NCBI GenBank assembly: GCA_029641185.1
Contig: JAPWGK010000020.1
Coordinates: 795,239 to 859,238 of the forward strand
Direction of reading: 5' to 3'
Source of the DNA: Pseudofabraea citricarpa
Taxonomy: Eukaryota; Ascomycota; Leotiomycetes; Helotiales; Dermateaceae
Length of the DNA: 64,000 bases
The translations under genes and the position numbers were made by a program. Positions 1 to 11,123 of the stretch are shown piece by piece. The notes beneath the pieces were generated by a model, which did no database searches, was not told the origin of the DNA, and saw only the letters and a program-made list of their open reading frames with translations. How positions within the stretch are numbered: position 1 is the first letter of the stretch; every line of letters starts with the position of its first letter.

Positions 1-2
1 TG

Positions 3-1585
3 AAAGAGGATCTAAAGATGAACGGCAACCAGATCAATTTGATTGACGTAGCCTGGACCACCGGTTACGTGGTTGGACAACTGCCCTCGCAAGTCCTCCT
101 CACCAAGATCAGGCCCTCGGTCTGGATCCCAGCGTGTGAGATAGGGTGGACCATCTTGACGTTCTGTCTGGCGGCGTAAGCATGATCCCAACCTCAAGAC
201 TCAAGACCAAGACTAAATTTCCCAAACAGAACAAACTCGTCGAAGCAAGTCATCGCAATCCGGTTCTTCATCGGTCTGCTAGAGTCCATCTTCTACCCAG
301 CGGCGCACTTCCTGATCGGATCCTGGTACACGCCAGCCGAGCTGGGGAAGCGGGCGTGTATCTTCCACGCGTCGTCGGCGGCGGCGGGCATGTTCTCGGG
401 CTACCTGCAGGCGGCCGTGTACAAGAACATGAACGGGACGCACGGGCTGCCCGGGTGGAAGTGGCTGTTCGTCATGGACGGCATCATCAGCATGCCCATC
501 GCCATCGCCGGCTTCTGGCTGTACCCCGACTTCCCCGAGACGACGCGCGCCTTCTACCTGAAGGCCGACGACCGCGAGCTCGCCCAGGCCCGCATGCGCA
601 AGGTCGGCCGCAAGGAGAGGCAGAAGCTCGGCTGGGGCATCCTCAAGCGCATCTTTGGCCGCTGGCACGTCTATGCCCTCACCCTCATGTATATCATCTT
701 CATCAACGGCGGGCCGAGCTCGAGCGTCAACCCCTTCTCGCTGTGGCTCAAGGCACAGGGATACCCCATCAGCCAGATTGTAAGGCCGCCCTTTTTCTCT
801 CTCTCTTGCTTAGAGATCCCAAAGCTAACATGCCTTTTCCAACCCGTAGAACATCATCCCCACAGGCCAGAGCGCCGTGCAGCTCGTCTTCACAGTCGGC
901 CTATCGATCCTAAGCGACTTCCTGCGTAACCGAGCAGCCGTGATGTCCATCGCGACCGTAAGACTTCCTTCTTTCACTCCCTCCCTTCTCAAAAAAGGAA
1001 AAAAGAAAAAGAAAAAGAAACTAACACGGAAGAAAACAGTCCTTCGGTCTCCTCTCCTCCATCCTCCTCGCCGTCTGGACCATCCCCACCGGCCTCCGCT
1101 TCTTCGCCTTCTTCTTCCAGCGCGCCGCCGTCGTCTTCGGCCCGCTCTCCATGTCGTGGGCGAACGAGATCTGCGCGGGCGACGCCGAGGAGCGCGCCCT
1201 GGTTCTAGGCATCATGAACGCGAGCGGCTACGCCTTTAACGCTTGGTAAGTCCTTTTTTCTTCTTTTTCTTTTTTTTCGGGAGGGGGAGGATTTGGAGGG
1301 GGGAAGACGGAGAGAAAGAAAGGGGGGAACCGGAAAGAAAAAAAGAAAAAGAAAAAAGGGGAAAGTCATGGGCTGATTATATACTCTCTATCTAGGCTGC
1401 CCGTCTTGACATACCCAGCAACCGACGCCCCGAGGTTCCTCAAGGGCTTCGTCTTCACGTCGGCCGCCTACGTGGCCCAGTTCCTCGTCACGGGCCTGAT
1501 CGCCTTCCTGCAGAAGAGGGAGGGCCGGAGCAAGGAGAAGGACGCCGAGGTCGTCGTCGAGGACGAGAGGGACATCCCGGTATGA
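3..1585 (+). CDS. MFS transporter, allantoate/pantothenate permease type (5' partial)
   Basis: Exons 3-175, 230-779, 850-957, 1040-1245 and 1396-1585 join in frame to 408 residues; the start lies left of the window. The product is a plasma-membrane major facilitator of the fungal anion:cation symporter group (Dal5/Seo1/Liz1-like), whose known substrates include allantoate, ureidosuccinate and pantothenate. Seen in sequence: serial hydrophobic helices, the segment AIRFFIGLLES after the first intron, a WKWLFVMDGIISMPIAI helix, the central loop ending KEDLK-like basic charge, and the family-typical MSWANEICAGDAEERA followed by GIMNASGYAFNAW. Roughly the first helix and N-terminal tail are missing. 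The C-tail is short and highly charged. Introns 3 and 4 are unusually purine-rich. The substrate cannot be told from sequence. It is tail to tail with the ABC transporter at 1881. The family call is firm; the exact subfamily is less so. Confidence 0.88.
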
Positions 1586-1880
1586 GATCACTTAAACAAA
1601 ACCAAACCCCCAGCAGGAATCAAAAAAAGAAAAGAAAGAAAGAAAAAGACGCATCAAGAGTCGTTATTAAAAAAAGAATACTTCTTTCGGTTTTTGATGC
1701 AGAGCCTCCTTTTTTCATTATTTCTTTCCTTCCGAAAAAAAAAAAAAGAAAGAGCCCTCGCTACTAAAAAAAAGAAACAAACAAGAAAAACGCCGGTGGC
1801 CATGATTTCTCCTCCTCCTGTCCTGACAATGATTATTCTCGCTCCTTTGCCCGTGTTCCTGATATGCCGCCCATCCACAT

Positions 1881-4800
1881 CTACCCCTCGAAATCCTCTC
1901 GGCGGATTCCACCGCGCTCGCACATGCTCCTGAAGATGCCACCCCGCTCGTACAGAGCGAGCGGCGTGTCGAGTTCGGCGATGGTGCCCTGGTCCATGAC
2001 GCAGATGCGGTCGTAGTTGATGATGGTCTTCAGCCGATGGGCGATGCACAGAAGCGTCTTGCCCTTGAAGCCGTCACGGATCGTCTTCTGAATCTTGTCG
2101 TCCGTCTCCATGTCGACGGAACTGGTTGCCTCGTCGCACACGATGATCTGGGATCCGCGGACCAGAGCTCGCGCGAGAGCCATGAGTTGCCGCTGGCCGA
2201 GTGAGAAATTGAGACCCTCGTCCTCGACGATCCCGTCGAGATGAATACGCCCGGGCGACTTATCGTCCAATGATGCCTCGGCCGTTACCAGATCACTCTG
2301 GCGTAAGGCGGACCATAGCTCTAGGTCAGTATGCTCGTTGAATGGATCCAGGTTGCTGCGAATCGTTCCTTTGAACAGAGTTGGGTCTTGAGGAATGATG
2401 GCGAGACGAGACCGCAGGTCGTGAAGACCAAGTGTGCTGATATCGATTCCGTCAATGCTAATTGAACCCCCGGATAGCTCTACTAAACGGAACAGGCAAC
2501 TCATGATGGAAGATTTTCCGGCTCCAGTTCGTCCCACAACACCAATACGTTCACCACCTCTGATATTCATGGTCAACCCGCGGAGGACCAGAGGAAGGTT
2601 GGGCCGATAGGCCATTTCCACATTGTTGAATATTATTTCGCCAGATTCGGGCCAGGAAGGACGCACTTCGATGGTGTGGAGTGGTGCTTCTTCTTCTAGC
2701 TGGGTTCCGTAGTAGTGCAAGCGTTCGGTGGCATTCATGCCGTTCTCGACCTCTGCAAGTTGACGGACTGTAAACTGGATCATCTGTACAATGGCAAGAA
2801 TGTAACTCAACACGAGACCGGCAATCGATGGCGACACGTTGAATCGAGAAGTGACTACAAGGATTCCCGTGGTAAAGACCAGCAGATTTCTATAAAACAC
2901 ATTAGCGAAGAATCCAGGCAAGAGCAAACTGAGCATACCCTATGAGATCCAGACGTGTCGATAACCATCTCTGATTTGCGAAGGTTAAGAAGTAGGCAGC
3001 GTTCATCTCATCAATTGAATTGCGTATGTCTCGAATAAAGCGGTCCTTCAATCCGTAAGCACGAATGCAAGCAGTTCCAGAGAGACCTTCGCTGAATTTT
3101 GCAAAGACGTTGGATCGCAGAACCGACTCGAAACGCTTGACTTCTCTTGCAGATGCTCTGTAGTATCCAGCAGCGAACAGGAAGAGGAGGAAAAGTGGTC
3201 CCAATGCAATCGCGAAGAAGTGGAAATATGCAATGATAAGACCAAAGACAGACAAAATCATGGCCAACGTCAAAAAGTACATCCTTATAGCATCTGTCAG
3301 ATTATTGTCCATCACGTCAACATCTCGAGAAAAGCGATTGGTAATACGACCGAGAGGAGTTGTATCAAAAAAGGACATTGGTGCTCTGAGGGCTCTCGTG
3401 ATGGCTCGGTTGAGCATCGATTTGCTGGCATATGTGCCCATCATGGTGAGCGCCAGAGAAAACAAGAAGAGCAAGACGGCTTGAGCGACACCCAAAGCGG
3501 CATATACACCAATGTAAGTCCCAGTTGGGTATCCAAACTTGTTACTAAAAGTTCATGTTAATCATGGTTGGTTCGAAAGAGGGATATCTGCTTACCTGGT
3601 CCACCAAGATAGCCACAAACTCGTAGCAATATTGGCGGCTTGTGATAGCAGTAAGAATAGTATGACAAGCGGCGCGTTCAGTAGACTTCCAGACGCCTTG
3701 ACATAGTCTATATAAACGCTCCACGGCACACTCTTGACCGCTCGCTCCTCGGCTTGCATAAGAGCCGCTGCTTTCTTCTTCTTCTTGGTTGCGTTCTTGT
3801 CTTCTGCAACTTCATCCTGCACAACTTGCACTTCTTGCTCTTCCTCTACAGCGGTCGTCTCCATGAGCAGTTGGAAACCGGCATGGTCTTTCATGAGGTT
3901 GTCAAAAGTGTCAATGGCCTGGATCTTACCCTCCTCTAACCATATGATGCGGTCGCAACGGTTAAGAACCCAAAGCTGATGAGTAGCAAGGATCCGAGCT
4001 TTGTTGCTCAATAATCCCATGATGGCATTATCAAAGATGTGCCGTCCAACATGAGCATCGACAGCGGATAGGGGATCGTCCATGAGGATCAGATCCGCAT
4101 CAAAGTATATTGCTCGGGCAATATTTAATCGTTGCTTCTGGCCACCTGAAACTGTAATACCTCTTTCTCCAATCTCAGTGGCATCACCATGAGGAAGCAT
4201 GTCTAAATCCGGCTTCAATGCGCATGCATCAATGACGGTCTTATACCAATCACGTTTCATATCTTTCCCAAAGAGAATATTTTCCCTCACTGATGCGTTT
4301 TGAATCCAAGCATACTGCGGACAGAAGGCTCTGTTAGCTCCCATCACCAACTCTCCTTTCGTCTTTCTCATGTCGCCCGCAAGGGCTGCGAGAAGTGAAC
4401 TCTTTCCACTGCCTACGCCACCGATAACAGCCACCAACTCATTGCGACCGATAGTGAAATTCATTCCATGAAGTTTGAAGGGGTCTCTGTCACCAAGAAG
4501 AGTACTGCCATCGTCCGGAGTGTCAGAGCCGGAAGGTGTGACATCAGCTTTAGCTGCAATCTTTTCGTCCTTGACAGCTTGCTTCAAGGCTTTCTTCTCG
4601 ATTTTCATTTCATCTTTCGTCTTAGGCTTGCTATGAGGTTTTACCGCATCTGGATCCTGCGTGGCAGTTCGTTCCCAAGTGAAATCTGCATTCTGCATTT
4701 CAACTGCATGTTTCGCATCTAGATTCAATCGGGTTTCTTCGTCATCCTGTTCTTCACATAACAAGTACTCCTGGATTCTGTAGATCGACGACCAAGCATC

Positions 4801-6424
4801 AATAACTTGTCCAATAACCAAAGGAAGTAAGTTTAGAGGCATTCTGAGCGAGTTGAAAAGAGCTAGTGAGGAAAAAACATGTGCTGGAGCCAATCCGTGG
4901 TCCGTAAGCGAGTAAGTGATAAATGCCAGCATAGAAGCAAAAATTGGTAACGACATCGATACCGCGTTAATAGCATTTCGTACAGCTAAGAGTACCTGAA
5001 TGGATCGGATTTCACGATTTCGAATCTCGTTCAGTCTTGCCAAGAACGCGCTCTCCCACCCAAAGAATTTTACGAACCGTACAGCTTGTAAAATTTCTTG
5101 AGTAAGACTGACTCTTTGATCGGTGATCTTGTTGATCACCTTTCTTCTGCGGAAAAGCATCTTGACGGCTTCTGTGAGGGCAGGCAAACCAATGATCAAA
5201 AGGCCAAATCCTGCAAGAGCGCTATATGTCAGATTGATCAGGAGAAGAATCAGCGTGACTATGCAAGCAATGGGCGCCGTCCAGATCATATGAAATAGAC
5301 CCGAGGCTTGGTCTACACGATAGGTATCCACAGACATGAGGTTGACAACTCGACCGTTTGCCCAGCCAGTTCCATCGCCTGCAATACCCTTCCCCAAATC
5401 AGCAGTAGCAGCTTTCGCGCCTGCTTTCTTGGGTCTCTTGCTCTTCTTCTCGTTTTCCTTTTCTGGTTCGGCGACTTCGCCTTCTTTCACCTCCCGACCC
5501 CCAGCTTTCGCTCGTCCAGAGATTGACATGGCTTTCTCGAAAATTACGGAGATCAACACCGCACGAGATTGCCCGCCAACCATCATTCCGCGGTATATAA
5601 ATTGATTTGTTCCTAAGCTTTGGCATATCTGCATAAATGTGATACCAATAACGAGACCAATACCCTTCCCAATATGCGGCGCCGGTTGATTTGTATGCTG
5701 CGCAACATATGCATCCTCGGCAAATTGTATTAGGTATCGGAGGGTGAATGGCGAAATAACCTGGAATATATTGGCAAAGAATTGGCATATGCCTCCCAGC
5801 CAGAACTCGTTGCGAAATGTCTCCTCCATGGCGAACAGCAGTGGGTACTTATCGCCTCTCGCCACTCTTTTCTTGAAAGAGGTTTGTAGTTTCGTGGTCA
5901 TAACATCTGCGCTTCGATTGGGGTTCACGGTCCAAATATCATTGGGTTCCAGTGGCCGTTTGTAGCCAGTCTGTAACATTAGTTAGCATGCTTAATCCTG
6001 AAGAGTGGGCAATTGCACCTACCGTCATCAACGGTCCGATCCATTGAAAGTAGACCAAGGATAGGAAAGAGGCACTGTATTCTCTCGAGACCAGCCGCTC
6101 CTCTGGCACCGGTGGTATCGAGCCCCATTTCAACGGGTTGGCATTTTTGTACCATGGTTTGGGTTCCGGTGGTCCATTGGTATCTGCCCTCGTCAAAGCA
6201 CTTGCACTTGTTGCGTTACTCTTGGTATGTAGAAGGTCTGGCCGTTTCTCGTTATGCTCTTCCACCGAAGCAGGGCTTCCAGGGCTCGAGGGCTCTTTAG
6301 GGCTGTACGTCTCCATCATCTCCTTCTCGGCGCCAGCAGTATCTGCAAGCTCGTCATGGTTGGTCGCATTGGCAGCAGCAACAGGATCTGCTGATTTGTG
6401 CTCGTCTCGGCCAGGGTCCGTCAT
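1881..6424 (-). CDS. ABCC-type multidrug transporter, Yor1-like
   Basis: Exons 6424-6023, 5970-3596, 3544-2939 and 2889-1881 (introns 49-52 nt) give 1463 residues, close to yeast Yor1 (1477). It should be a plasma-membrane ATP-driven exporter of drugs or organic anions. Layout: acidic cytosolic N-terminus, first membrane domain from about residue 110, nucleotide-binding domain 1 with Walker A GGVGSGKSS near 651, signature VSGGQKQR near 746 and Walker B LILMDDPLSAVD near 762, second membrane domain, then domain 2 with Walker A GRTGAGKSS near 1249, signature SLGQRQ near 1361 and Walker B IIVCDEATSSVD near 1376. Domain 1 has Asp where the catalytic Glu should be and domain 2 keeps Glu, the usual ABCC asymmetry with one active ATP site. 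The linker at about residues 170-215 is Lys/Glu-rich. The 1.4-kb upstream region is shared with no other start, so regulation is likely its own. Confidence 0.93.
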
Positions 6425-7854
6425 GATTTTTTTTCTTTTTCTATACCTGCATGGGGGGACGAGTGAAAGACAAAGAGAGCATCAAGAATAATGCGCCAGG
6501 GAAAAAGCGTGGAGGAGGAGATAAAGAGGAACAGAGATGCACGAGGCGCATACGAACTAGGACGACATGATGCGCACACTTACAGAAAGGCCGGCCACCA
6601 TGGCATGCCACGCCGTATCTCGCGTGGAGATGGGATGGGATGGGATGGGGACGAGGGATGGGGTATGGGTGTGAGCATGTCTGGAAGTCTTGGGCCACTG
6701 CTGCAGCCACCACCTTCCGTAGCAGTCGTAGTGCTGGTTTTGCGAAAGGCCGATGAGCTGCGTATGGATCTGGCTCTGACTCTGACTCTGGTTCTGGATC
6801 TGGCGTACACAGCAGGGATGAGTTATCGGGTAGCACTGGTCCTGGGCACCGGTAGGTGGAGACTCGACAGTGCTTGATTCTGCTGTGCTGTAGTGTATTA
6901 TTGCATCGGCAGAGTCTGTTGGCCGACTGTCAGTAGTAAGTGAGAAAGGTGGTAAAGACAGGCTGCGATTGGCCCAGCTATAGCCGTTGAGTTGAGAAGT
7001 AGAGCAAAGGGTTACGAGGCACAACTGCACCTACGTTACACCTTCGGCCAATGTTGAGTTAGTTACTGCAGAAAAGGCTCTAGCCGTCAAGCTCTGTGCA
7101 CATTCACTTTATTCTCAGGACAAGAAGAACAAGCAATCCCTCGGCTGTGGAGTCCGTGGCCGTGGTCCAACCGAGAAAGTCTATTCAAGTACAGTATGAC
7201 CAAGCAACGGAAGAATATCTACGAGGTAGAGATAAACATGGAGATAGACATGGAGTTAAGAGCTATGCCGACATGCCGATGCACCGTTAAAGCCCGTGTC
7301 ACGTGCGCATGCCGTCGTCAGCAGCAGCAGCAGCCGCGACTCGTTCCCGCCCACCTAATTAGGGAATCAAGCATCAAGCAATCAACCAACTCACTTCCAT
7401 TGGTAATCAGTCCGTCATGTCATCAAGTTCAAGTCAGAGAGGCACAAGAGATGAAAAGTCGGTCAGTTGTTGGTGAGTCACGAGCAGCAACGGGGATTAA
7501 GTTACTGTACTGCAGTCCTGGTAGTTCTATCGTGACTGTACCGTACAGTACCTATTGACTGTGAGTTCCTCTCAGTTGGCTCGTGATCTACAGTCAATGC
7601 CCTTCAAACTCAATCGCTTTCAGTGCCTAGGTCGATCCTTGAACCGGCGTCGGCAAGACCATTCCAGCACAGCATTTGGGACGAGCTCTCGATCAAACCG
7701 ACCTTGCGAGAAACGCGACCGGAAACCATTCCCGCTTCCTGCCTCGGCAAGTCTACAGCACTGAGCACACAGTCATGTATCAAGTAGTGTCGGGTGAACG
7801 AACACCTTGTGAGGAATCCTCTGAACAGATCAATTGTTTGTGGCTATGAGGACT
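6425..7854. other. Intergenic: upstream region of the Yor1-like gene
   Basis: This 1.43-kb stretch holds the 5' side of the ABC transporter and the 3' side of recyclin. No frame in it has family resemblance or sustained codon bias. It contains short tandem tracts (GGGAT-type at 6629-6650, a TCTGAC/TCTGGT run at about 6773-6810) and a CACGTG palindrome near 7300. No exact pleiotropic drug response element was noticed by eye. Confidence 0.5.
6629..6650. repeat. Short GATGG tandem repeat
   Basis: About four perfect units of GATGG, about 205 bases upstream of the Yor1-like start codon. It lies in the probable promoter or 5' UTR and may be length-polymorphic. Confidence 0.8.
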
Positions 7855-10626
7855 TCACATAAGAGAGCAGCCGATTCCATACATGGCACGCTCCACGTCT
7901 CGCTTGACCTGATACCAGTCGGCCCTCCGCTCGGCAAACTCATAGACCTCCTCTGCTCGAAATATCCCGTGGAAGCGATCGCCATCTGCTATGATGGTAG
8001 CCATCTCCTTCGCATGGCTTGGATCAATAAGGTAGATCTGGCTGAGTTCTCGCAGAGCCTTAAAATACTGCAGTAGATCCTGGTTCTTTAATGTTCTGAT
8101 GTATCCAAAATATATGTTAGTGTCGGAGATCAGTTTAATCGCCCCGTCCACGCTGATCCGTTGCCGCTTGAGATGTTTGCACAGTGAGGTAAACAGCCGA
8201 AGTCCGACCTCTTGGTTGAAGACATCCAGCATGGTTTTATCGGTGCTCCCAACTAACATTTTGGTATGAGACTCGACTAGAGTGACCACCTGCTCAGCAG
8301 CTTGGGTCGGTCCAATGCCGTAATCCTGCACTCTGCCATCGGCAGAGGGTGTGGGATTATAGTCAGTAGGCGCCTGCACCGTTGCACAGATATACTCAAC
8401 CTCATCCATGAGGACGTCGATACCCTTGTTCAACCCGGCGGCCACTCTTTCGTCCAACATCTGTTCAAACTTCTTTTTGGCCTTGACAGCAGGATCGAGA
8501 AAGTCATTGCGATCCGCCAACTTGGTAGCAGCCAATTGCTGCTCATAGAAGACATCGATCATTTGTGATATCAGATCACCAACGTTGACAAGTTCAAGGA
8601 AGGTCACTAGAGGAGCGACGCCCTTCGAGCCATGTTCACTGACTTCACGTGGATTGTATTTGGATAGATGATCCACAGCTTTATCGAAGCCAGTCTTGAC
8701 GTGCCTCGTGCCCAGGATCTGAAGAAGATAGACAAAGATTGATTCGCATTGCTCGCGAGCTTCTTCTCCAGTCTGTCCTCCAAGACGAACAAAAAGCGCA
8801 GCACGCTCCAGACTAGCTTTAGCACAATGGACAAGCTCCAAGGCAATCTCAATGCTAAACAAAGATCGAATACCTTCTAACCTAGATGCCATCAGAGCAG
8901 CTTTAGCGGCTAACTCGTCAGTGGGCGCTTCTACGGGCAGTGGAGTGGACATTCGATTGACGTTTAGACTAGGTGTCTGTGGTCGAGAGGGTACCATGTT
9001 AGGTGGCATGCTTGCTCGATGTCCTACGTTCTGTAAGGGATTTGGTGACGCGGGTTTAGCAACCGCAAAAGGAGAAGATATTGGCAAGCTTGGCAGAACG
9101 CTGACTGGCATCATAACAACCTTTTTGAACGAGCTCAAAAAATCCTTCTTATCCGCCTGTCGGTTGACATTACCCATGAAGAAGGACTCTGTCGAGGCAT
9201 CCTGAGCAGACAACTTAGTCTCCCAGTCTTGAACTTGAGTTTCTGCCAGCCGTTTAAAGTAATCAAGCTCTTCTTGCAGGTAAAGATCAACATGGGGCTC
9301 AAACACTTTAGCGACCACCAATCTAGCCTTTTCTACAAAGTCAGCACTAGAATTTGAAGATGGCTTCAATGACGATGCAAAGGCCATACTCTGCTGAAAT
9401 ATCCCTGAGACAGCTTTGAGATAGGATGGTATGCTTCTCTCGTGGGCCTCGTCGAAAAGTGGCGTGACATACTCCATAAGGATGTCATCGCCAACCTTGT
9501 CCAAAAAGATTTGTAGGACGTCCTCGCCGGGTGGAAAAACTCGTCCAATAATATCGGATTGCTCATTGATCTTCAATGCAAGCCGCTCCAAGAAAACCCG
9601 CGATGGCTCAAGTGCTATTTCTTCCACGGAAGCTTGATTGATGCAATCCATAGAATGGCCCAATACCTCCAAATCTGAGAAGATTGGATATTTTTGCACA
9701 AAGAGCTCTATGCCCGCATGCCCACCGTTCAATACCCCCAATACATGGGCATAACGTCGCATTTTCCCATCAATATCCCAAGCTTCGTAGCCTTGTTCAA
9801 ACTCCCTCAGAACAGCATTCTCAAATATCCCAACCATTGTTACAAGTCTCTCTTCCCGTTGTCTCCAACCCTGGGCCCAATCACTGTGAGCAAACACTTG
9901 TAGATGAGCCAGCATTTGTGCTTGTTGTTCTGGATCCCGATAAACTCGAAAAAGAACTGGATCAACGTGGCTCCTGGACTTAGCAAGATCATAGTAAAAT
10001 GGTGCCAACGCCGCATATATCCTTCCATATTCCTGCCTTGCAGAACCCCGAATTGACTTGACTCCAGAGAATATATTCAGCAGGGCCTCCGGCTCCAGCA
10101 TGGGCGTCCGAGCTGCCGAGGCGGGTTGCACAGGTGTGGATAGCTTCAACGTCTCAAACCCATCCACAACTGGAGGGATTTCATGGGACTTTCTCTGCCG
10201 CTCCTCCTCGACACCAGCATCGAATAGTGTTGTACTCGTCTTCCTGGTGCCAGCCACGCCATTGACGCCAATGCCCATTCGTTTCGCCTCCTCCTCGTGT
10301 CGTATCCTCATTATTTCCCGCTTCGTCTTGAGAGCATCCTCGAACCTCTTCCTAGCTTCCGCCTCGTTCCAGAGGCCCATGCTGTGCAATCTTTGTACCC
10401 ATCTCGAGTCCTCGTAGACCATTTCTTGCATGCGTTTCGACGTGCGTGCAAAGCTGAGCAGGTCAGGGACGGGCAGGAAGTCGAGGATGGTCGAGATGAT
10501 CTCGGCGGGCAAGACGGATTTGCTTTCGATCATCTGAGTTGCCTTGAGCGTGGACAGGATGTTTGGCCGGTTGGTTGGTCCAGGTCGGCCGCCATTTGGC
10601 ACAGTACTACGCTTGAAGTTCGACAT
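7855..10626 (-). CDS. rcy1: Recyclin-1 (F-box protein with Sec10-like region)
   Basis: Single exon, 923 residues. Recyclin is the F-box protein of an SCF or Skp1-only complex that returns membrane proteins from early endosomes to the Golgi and plasma membrane. Seen: an F-box at about residues 36-82 (LPAEIISTILDFLPVPDLLSF), a long helical body without repeats that matches the Sec10/exocyst-like region of the family, and a C-terminal CSLM, which is a CaaX farnesylation box; yeast Rcy1 also ends in a CaaX box and needs it. A Ser/Pro-rich disordered insert lies at about residues 505-570. The ATG at 10626 is the first in the frame and precedes a Ser/Thr-rich leader directly before the F-box. It is transcribed in the same direction as the Irc20-like gene upstream, 498 bases away. 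Confidence 0.9.
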   Translation of the reverse strand: MSNFKRSTVPNGGRPGPTNRPNILSTLKATQMIESKSVLPAEIISTILDFLPVPDLLSFARTSKRMQEMVYEDSRWVQRLHSMGLWNEAEARKRFEDALKTKREIMRIRHEEEAKRMGIGVNGVAGTRKTSTTLFDAGVEEERQRKSHEIPPVVDGFETLKLSTPVQPASAARTPMLEPEALLNIFSGVKSIRGSARQEYGRIYAALAPFYYDLAKSRSHVDPVLFRVYRDPEQQAQMLAHLQVFAHSDWAQGWRQREERLVTMVGIFENAVLREFEQGYEAWDIDGKMRRYAHVLGVLNGGHAGIELFVQKYPIFSDLEVLGHSMDCINQASVEEIALEPSRVFLERLALKINEQSDIIGRVFPPGEDVLQIFLDKVGDDILMEYVTPLFDEAHERSIPSYLKAVSGIFQQSMAFASSLKPSSNSSADFVEKARLVVAKVFEPHVDLYLQEELDYFKRLAETQVQDWETKLSAQDASTESFFMGNVNRQADKKDFLSSFKKVVMMPVSVLPSLPISSPFAVAKPASPNPLQNVGHRASMPPNMVPSRPQTPSLNVNRMSTPLPVEAPTDELAAKAALMASRLEGIRSLFSIEIALELVHCAKASLERAALFVRLGGQTGEEAREQCESIFVYLLQILGTRHVKTGFDKAVDHLSKYNPREVSEHGSKGVAPLVTFLELVNVGDLISQMIDVFYEQQLAATKLADRNDFLDPAVKAKKKFEQMLDERVAAGLNKGIDVLMDEVEYICATVQAPTDYNPTPSADGRVQDYGIGPTQAAEQVVTLVESHTKMLVGSTDKTMLDVFNQEVGLRLFTSLCKHLKRQRISVDGAIKLISDTNIYFGYIRTLKNQDLLQYFKALRELSQIYLIDPSHAKEMATIIADGDRFHGIFRAEEVYEFAERRADWYQVKRDVERAMYGIGCSLM

Positions 10627-11123
10627 GGTGCCAAGGAAGATGCTCTTGGTATGCGATATGTGACTGGAAGCACGATTGTTCCCCGATATGACAGAGCGTC
10701 GGCGGGCCAGTCATTACTGGTTCGTGCTACAGACGTCCAAACAAGAAGTTGACAATGGGTTCAAGCAGACACGAGGTTCTGTGGGGAGGCCGGCTTATGT
10801 AATACGAGGCTGGCCGCCAAGAGCACAAGGATGGCACGAGCGCGGAGACCGGCAATGACGAGAAATAACTCAAGCGACGAGGCTGTGGCCGTGGAAGGAT
10901 AGCAAAGTCATAACCACAAATGAAAAAAAGAAATTTGATATATATATATATATGTATATTCTGAATATTGAACAAGATTATCGAGTCTACAGTGGGCTTT
11001 ACATATTCATCGTTCAAACAGTACCCTATCGGTATATCGACGCCGTCTTCCGAACATAGCTGGGGTATCATACATCAGTTCAACCGAACACCACAAAAAC
11101 AATACTCATCACGCTCTCATACA
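10627..11123. other. Intergenic between recyclin and Irc20-like gene
   Basis: Promoter side of recyclin and 3' side of the helicase gene. Contains a TA dinucleotide run at about 10939-10953. No coding potential seen. Confidence 0.55.

Noticed and set aside
146..913. 255-codon frame overlapping the MFS gene
   Set aside because: It is the shifted frame of the GC-rich MFS exon 2, crosses the intron, and has Arg/His-rich shadow composition.
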